From Candidatus Brocadiia bacterium (GTDB taxonomy: Bacteria; Planctomycetota; PUPC01; DSUN01): a DNA stretch of 6,429 bases. The stretch covers positions 1 through 6,429 of the forward strand of contig JADHXT010000213.1 of NCBI GenBank assembly GCA_016782825.1, read 5' to 3'. Of this stretch, positions 4,942 to 6,429 are shown one piece after another (the first letter of the stretch is position 1; every line of letters starts with the position of its first letter). Below the pieces are notes generated by a model. That model ran no database searches and had not been told where the DNA came from. It saw nothing but the letters and a program-made list of their open reading frames with translations. Both the position numbers and the translations under genes were made by a program.

Positions 4942-5907
4942 ATGAGCGAACGCTATCTCTTGCTGTCCCTGCTGTTGGTTGTGGCAGCGTGTGTCCACGG
5001 CGCCGGAACGGGCTACATGAGTTCGTACTACAAGAACGGCAGGATCTACGTCAACGAACTCGGCACGCCCGAGGGCAAACCGATCACGAAGCCCCCCGTC
5101 AAGAGCTGGGAGGACTTCAAGCCCTCGTGGTCGAAGACCGGCGACATGCTCGTCTTCTTCCGCAGGGTGAAGAACGACCCCGTCGTGGTCAACTGGCGGA
5201 CGAAGATCTGCATCATCAAGGCCGACGGCACGGGTTTCCACGAGCTCACCGACGGGACCACGACGAACTTCAACCAGACCTGGACCCGCGATGGGAAGAA
5301 CACGCCCATCTGGAACCGGAAGAACGATGCGAAGGGCGGCTTCATCGTCATGGCCAGCAAGGTGGGCGCCAAGCCCGGCCAGGAGTTCCCCCTCACGGAC
5401 AAGGCCTACCACAACTGGGCCTACACGTGTCTCATGGACGGTCGGATCCTCGTGCAGTCCGTGCACCCGAAGCAGGGCTGGGGCTACTTCCTCATGACGC
5501 CCAAGGTCGGGGGCGGCGGACGCTACGAGCGCGTCGACTGCGCGGGCATGGACAAGCTGGGGCTGCTCGATCGCATCAGTCTGTCGCCAAGCGAGACGAA
5601 GGTCTGCTTCGAGCACCAGGTCGGACACAAACACAATCCCATGGGCCGCGCACTTTTCGTCGCCGATTTCGACGTGAAGACGCGCAGGATGTCCAACGTC
5701 AAGCCCATCGCCAACAAGGACAGGAAGCCCGGCTGGTTCGCCTATCCGCGGTGGACTCCGGACGAGAAGGAGATCGTCTACCACGGCCACTCGGGCGGCA
5801 AGCGCCCCCTCTACCTGTACAATATCGAGAAGGCAACCACGCAGAAAGTATCGACGGACGACGGAGCCGACTACAGGTATCCCCACGGAGAAGCGACACC
5901 GAAGTAA
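4942..5907 (+). CDS. Exported TolB-like beta-propeller protein, possible lipoprotein
   Basis: This 321-residue protein begins with a signal peptide (MSERYLLLSLLLVVAACVHG). It contains VAAC at 14-17, which fits a lipobox, so it may be lipidated on C17 and cut by the signal peptidase II encoded in this window; signal peptidase I cleavage after VHG is the alternative. The rest consists of propeller blades of the TolB/PD40 type, recognised by 'W(S/T)..G..(I/L)' strands: PSWSKTGDMLVFF (61-73), QTWTRDGKNTPIWN (112-125), YTCLMDGRILVQS (161-173), RISLSPSETKVCFE (211-224) and YPRWTPDEKEIVYHG (268-282). At least five blades are visible. Such propellers usually bind proteins or ligands in the periplasm; no catalytic motif is seen. 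GAGGAG lies 7 nt before the ATG, and the gap to the FecR-like gene is 15 bp, so it belongs to the same operon and may be a partner of its exterior domains. Confidence 0.85.
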   Translation: MSERYLLLSLLLVVAACVHGAGTGYMSSYYKNGRIYVNELGTPEGKPITKPPVKSWEDFKPSWSKTGDMLVFFRRVKNDPVVVNWRTKICIIKADGTGFHELTDGTTTNFNQTWTRDGKNTPIWNRKNDAKGGFIVMASKVGAKPGQEFPLTDKAYHNWAYTCLMDGRILVQSVHPKQGWGYFLMTPKVGGGGRYERVDCAGMDKLGLLDRISLSPSETKVCFEHQVGHKHNPMGRALFVADFDVKTRRMSNVKPIANKDRKPGWFAYPRWTPDEKEIVYHGHSGGKRPLYLYNIEKATTQKVSTDDGADYRYPHGEATPK

Positions 5908-5928
5908 GCGCCGGGAAGGAAGATGCGA

Positions 5929-6429
5929 ATGGATCAGGCACCACGACGCGACTTCCTCAAGGCCGGTGTTGGCGCGGTAGTGGCCACGGCATCACCATGG
6001 CCTCTGACGGCCCGTCGAGCATCTGCCCAGGAGTCCCCCCGGAAGGCCAACGCCAAGGTCGCTGCGATTCGCGGCGACGATCTGGGCTCGATGACCCGGG
6101 ATGCCATAGACGCGTTGGGGGGCATTCGCTCGGTGGTCGCCAAGGGCGAGACGGTCTTTCTCAAGCCCAATCTCGTGTCCTTCCCCTGGGCACAGCACAA
6201 CAACTGCTTCCGCGTGGGGGAGTGCACGAAGCCTGAGATCATCGTTGCGGTCATCGAAGAGTGCCTGAAGGCGGGCGCCGCGGAGGTCATCATCGGCGAC
6301 GGCTCGCAGTTGCCACGATTCAACTGGCGACATGCGATCGCTCTGGACGGTAGTACGAATCTGGTGAAGGAGGCAAAGCGCCTCAGCTCCTCCTATCGTG
6401 GCAAAGTCACCTTGGCATGTCTGGAGACC
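5929..6429 (+). CDS. Tat-exported DUF362 domain protein, 3' end beyond the window
   Basis: The frame runs open to the last base (167 codons), so the C-terminus is missing. The N-terminus is a twin-arginine signal: RRDFLK at 6-11, a hydrophobic segment (12-28) and ASA before QE (cleavage after residue 33), implying export of a folded, possibly cofactor-bearing protein. Residues 42-125 match the start of a DUF362 domain: KVAAIRGDDL, AIDALGGIRSVVAKGETVFLKPNLV (KPN at 79-81), a Thr-Lys-Pro-Glu helix entering VIEECLKAGAAEVIIGDGS. DUF362 proteins often carry or accompany iron-sulphur clusters; their substrates are mostly unknown. ATG at 5923 is also in frame, but AAGGA at 5916-5920 is 8 nt from the ATG at 5929 and only 2 nt from the other, so I chose 5929. 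The gap to the propeller gene is 21 bp, so it is the fourth gene of the operon. Confidence 0.85.
   Translation, partial: MDQAPRRDFLKAGVGAVVATASPWPLTARRASAQESPRKANAKVAAIRGDDLGSMTRDAIDALGGIRSVVAKGETVFLKPNLVSFPWAQHNNCFRVGECTKPEIIVAVIEECLKAGAAEVIIGDGSQLPRFNWRHAIALDGSTNLVKEAKRLSSSYRGKVTLACLET

Noticed and set aside
4378..5886. A 502-codon open frame on the minus strand
   Set aside because: It is antisense to the FecR-like and propeller genes, has no recognisable motifs, and arises from the same GC bias.
4176..6236. A 686-codon open frame on the plus strand overlapping the FecR-like, propeller and DUF362 genes
   Set aside because: It is a shadow in another frame of GC-rich coding DNA: Arg/Gly/His-rich composition, no domain pattern, and it runs across three well-supported genes and their ribosome binding sites.

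Overview
This is a GC-rich bacterial fragment. Its gene content fits a Planctomycetota or other PVC-superphylum organism: an ECF sigma factor with a membrane-anchored FecR-type partner carrying an oversized modular exterior, a Tat-exported DUF362 protein, a TolB-like propeller protein, and a DksA/TraR-family gene coupled to lspA. The assignment is inferred from gene families and recalled synteny, not from a marker gene. No tRNA, rRNA, transposase, CRISPR array or attachment site was seen.

Layout. (1) 2-1162, plus strand: the 3' part of a gene for a large, probably extracellular protein ending in a bacterial Ig-like domain. An in-frame TAA at 401-403 splits it although the reading frame looks protein-like on both sides, so it is probably a recent pseudogene or a base error. 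(2) 1168-2078, minus strand: a DksA/TraR-family regulator followed by lspA (lipoprotein signal peptidase). They share an ATGA stop/start overlap and have a good sigma70-type promoter with an extended -10. lspA ends 5 bp from the end of the first gene, tail to tail. (3) 2079-2538: a 460-bp divergent intergenic region with the minus-strand promoter, a candidate plus-strand promoter about 245 nt upstream of the sigma gene, an inverted repeat at its predicted transcript start, and a small hairpin that shows the sigma gene's Shine-Dalgarno sequence in its loop. (4) 2539-6429, plus strand: a tight operon of ECF sigma factor, FecR-like transmembrane protein (621 aa), secreted or lipid-anchored propeller protein, and Tat-exported DUF362 protein (cut by the window end). 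Gaps are 0, 15 and 21 bp.

How it may work together. The sigma/FecR pair looks like a cell-surface signalling module. The FecR-like protein has a short cytoplasmic sigma-binding segment, one clear membrane helix, a FecR domain, a DUF3108/TapB-like beta domain, a galactose-binding/CBM-like jelly roll and a coiled-coil tail. The last two genes are envelope proteins and may be the sensed complex or its output. Inside the FecR-like gene a perfect Shine-Dalgarno sequence and in-frame ATG precede a segment that also reads as a signal peptide, so the exterior half might be made separately as a secreted protein. That nested start, and the modular sigma/FecR system itself, are the most interesting points in the window.
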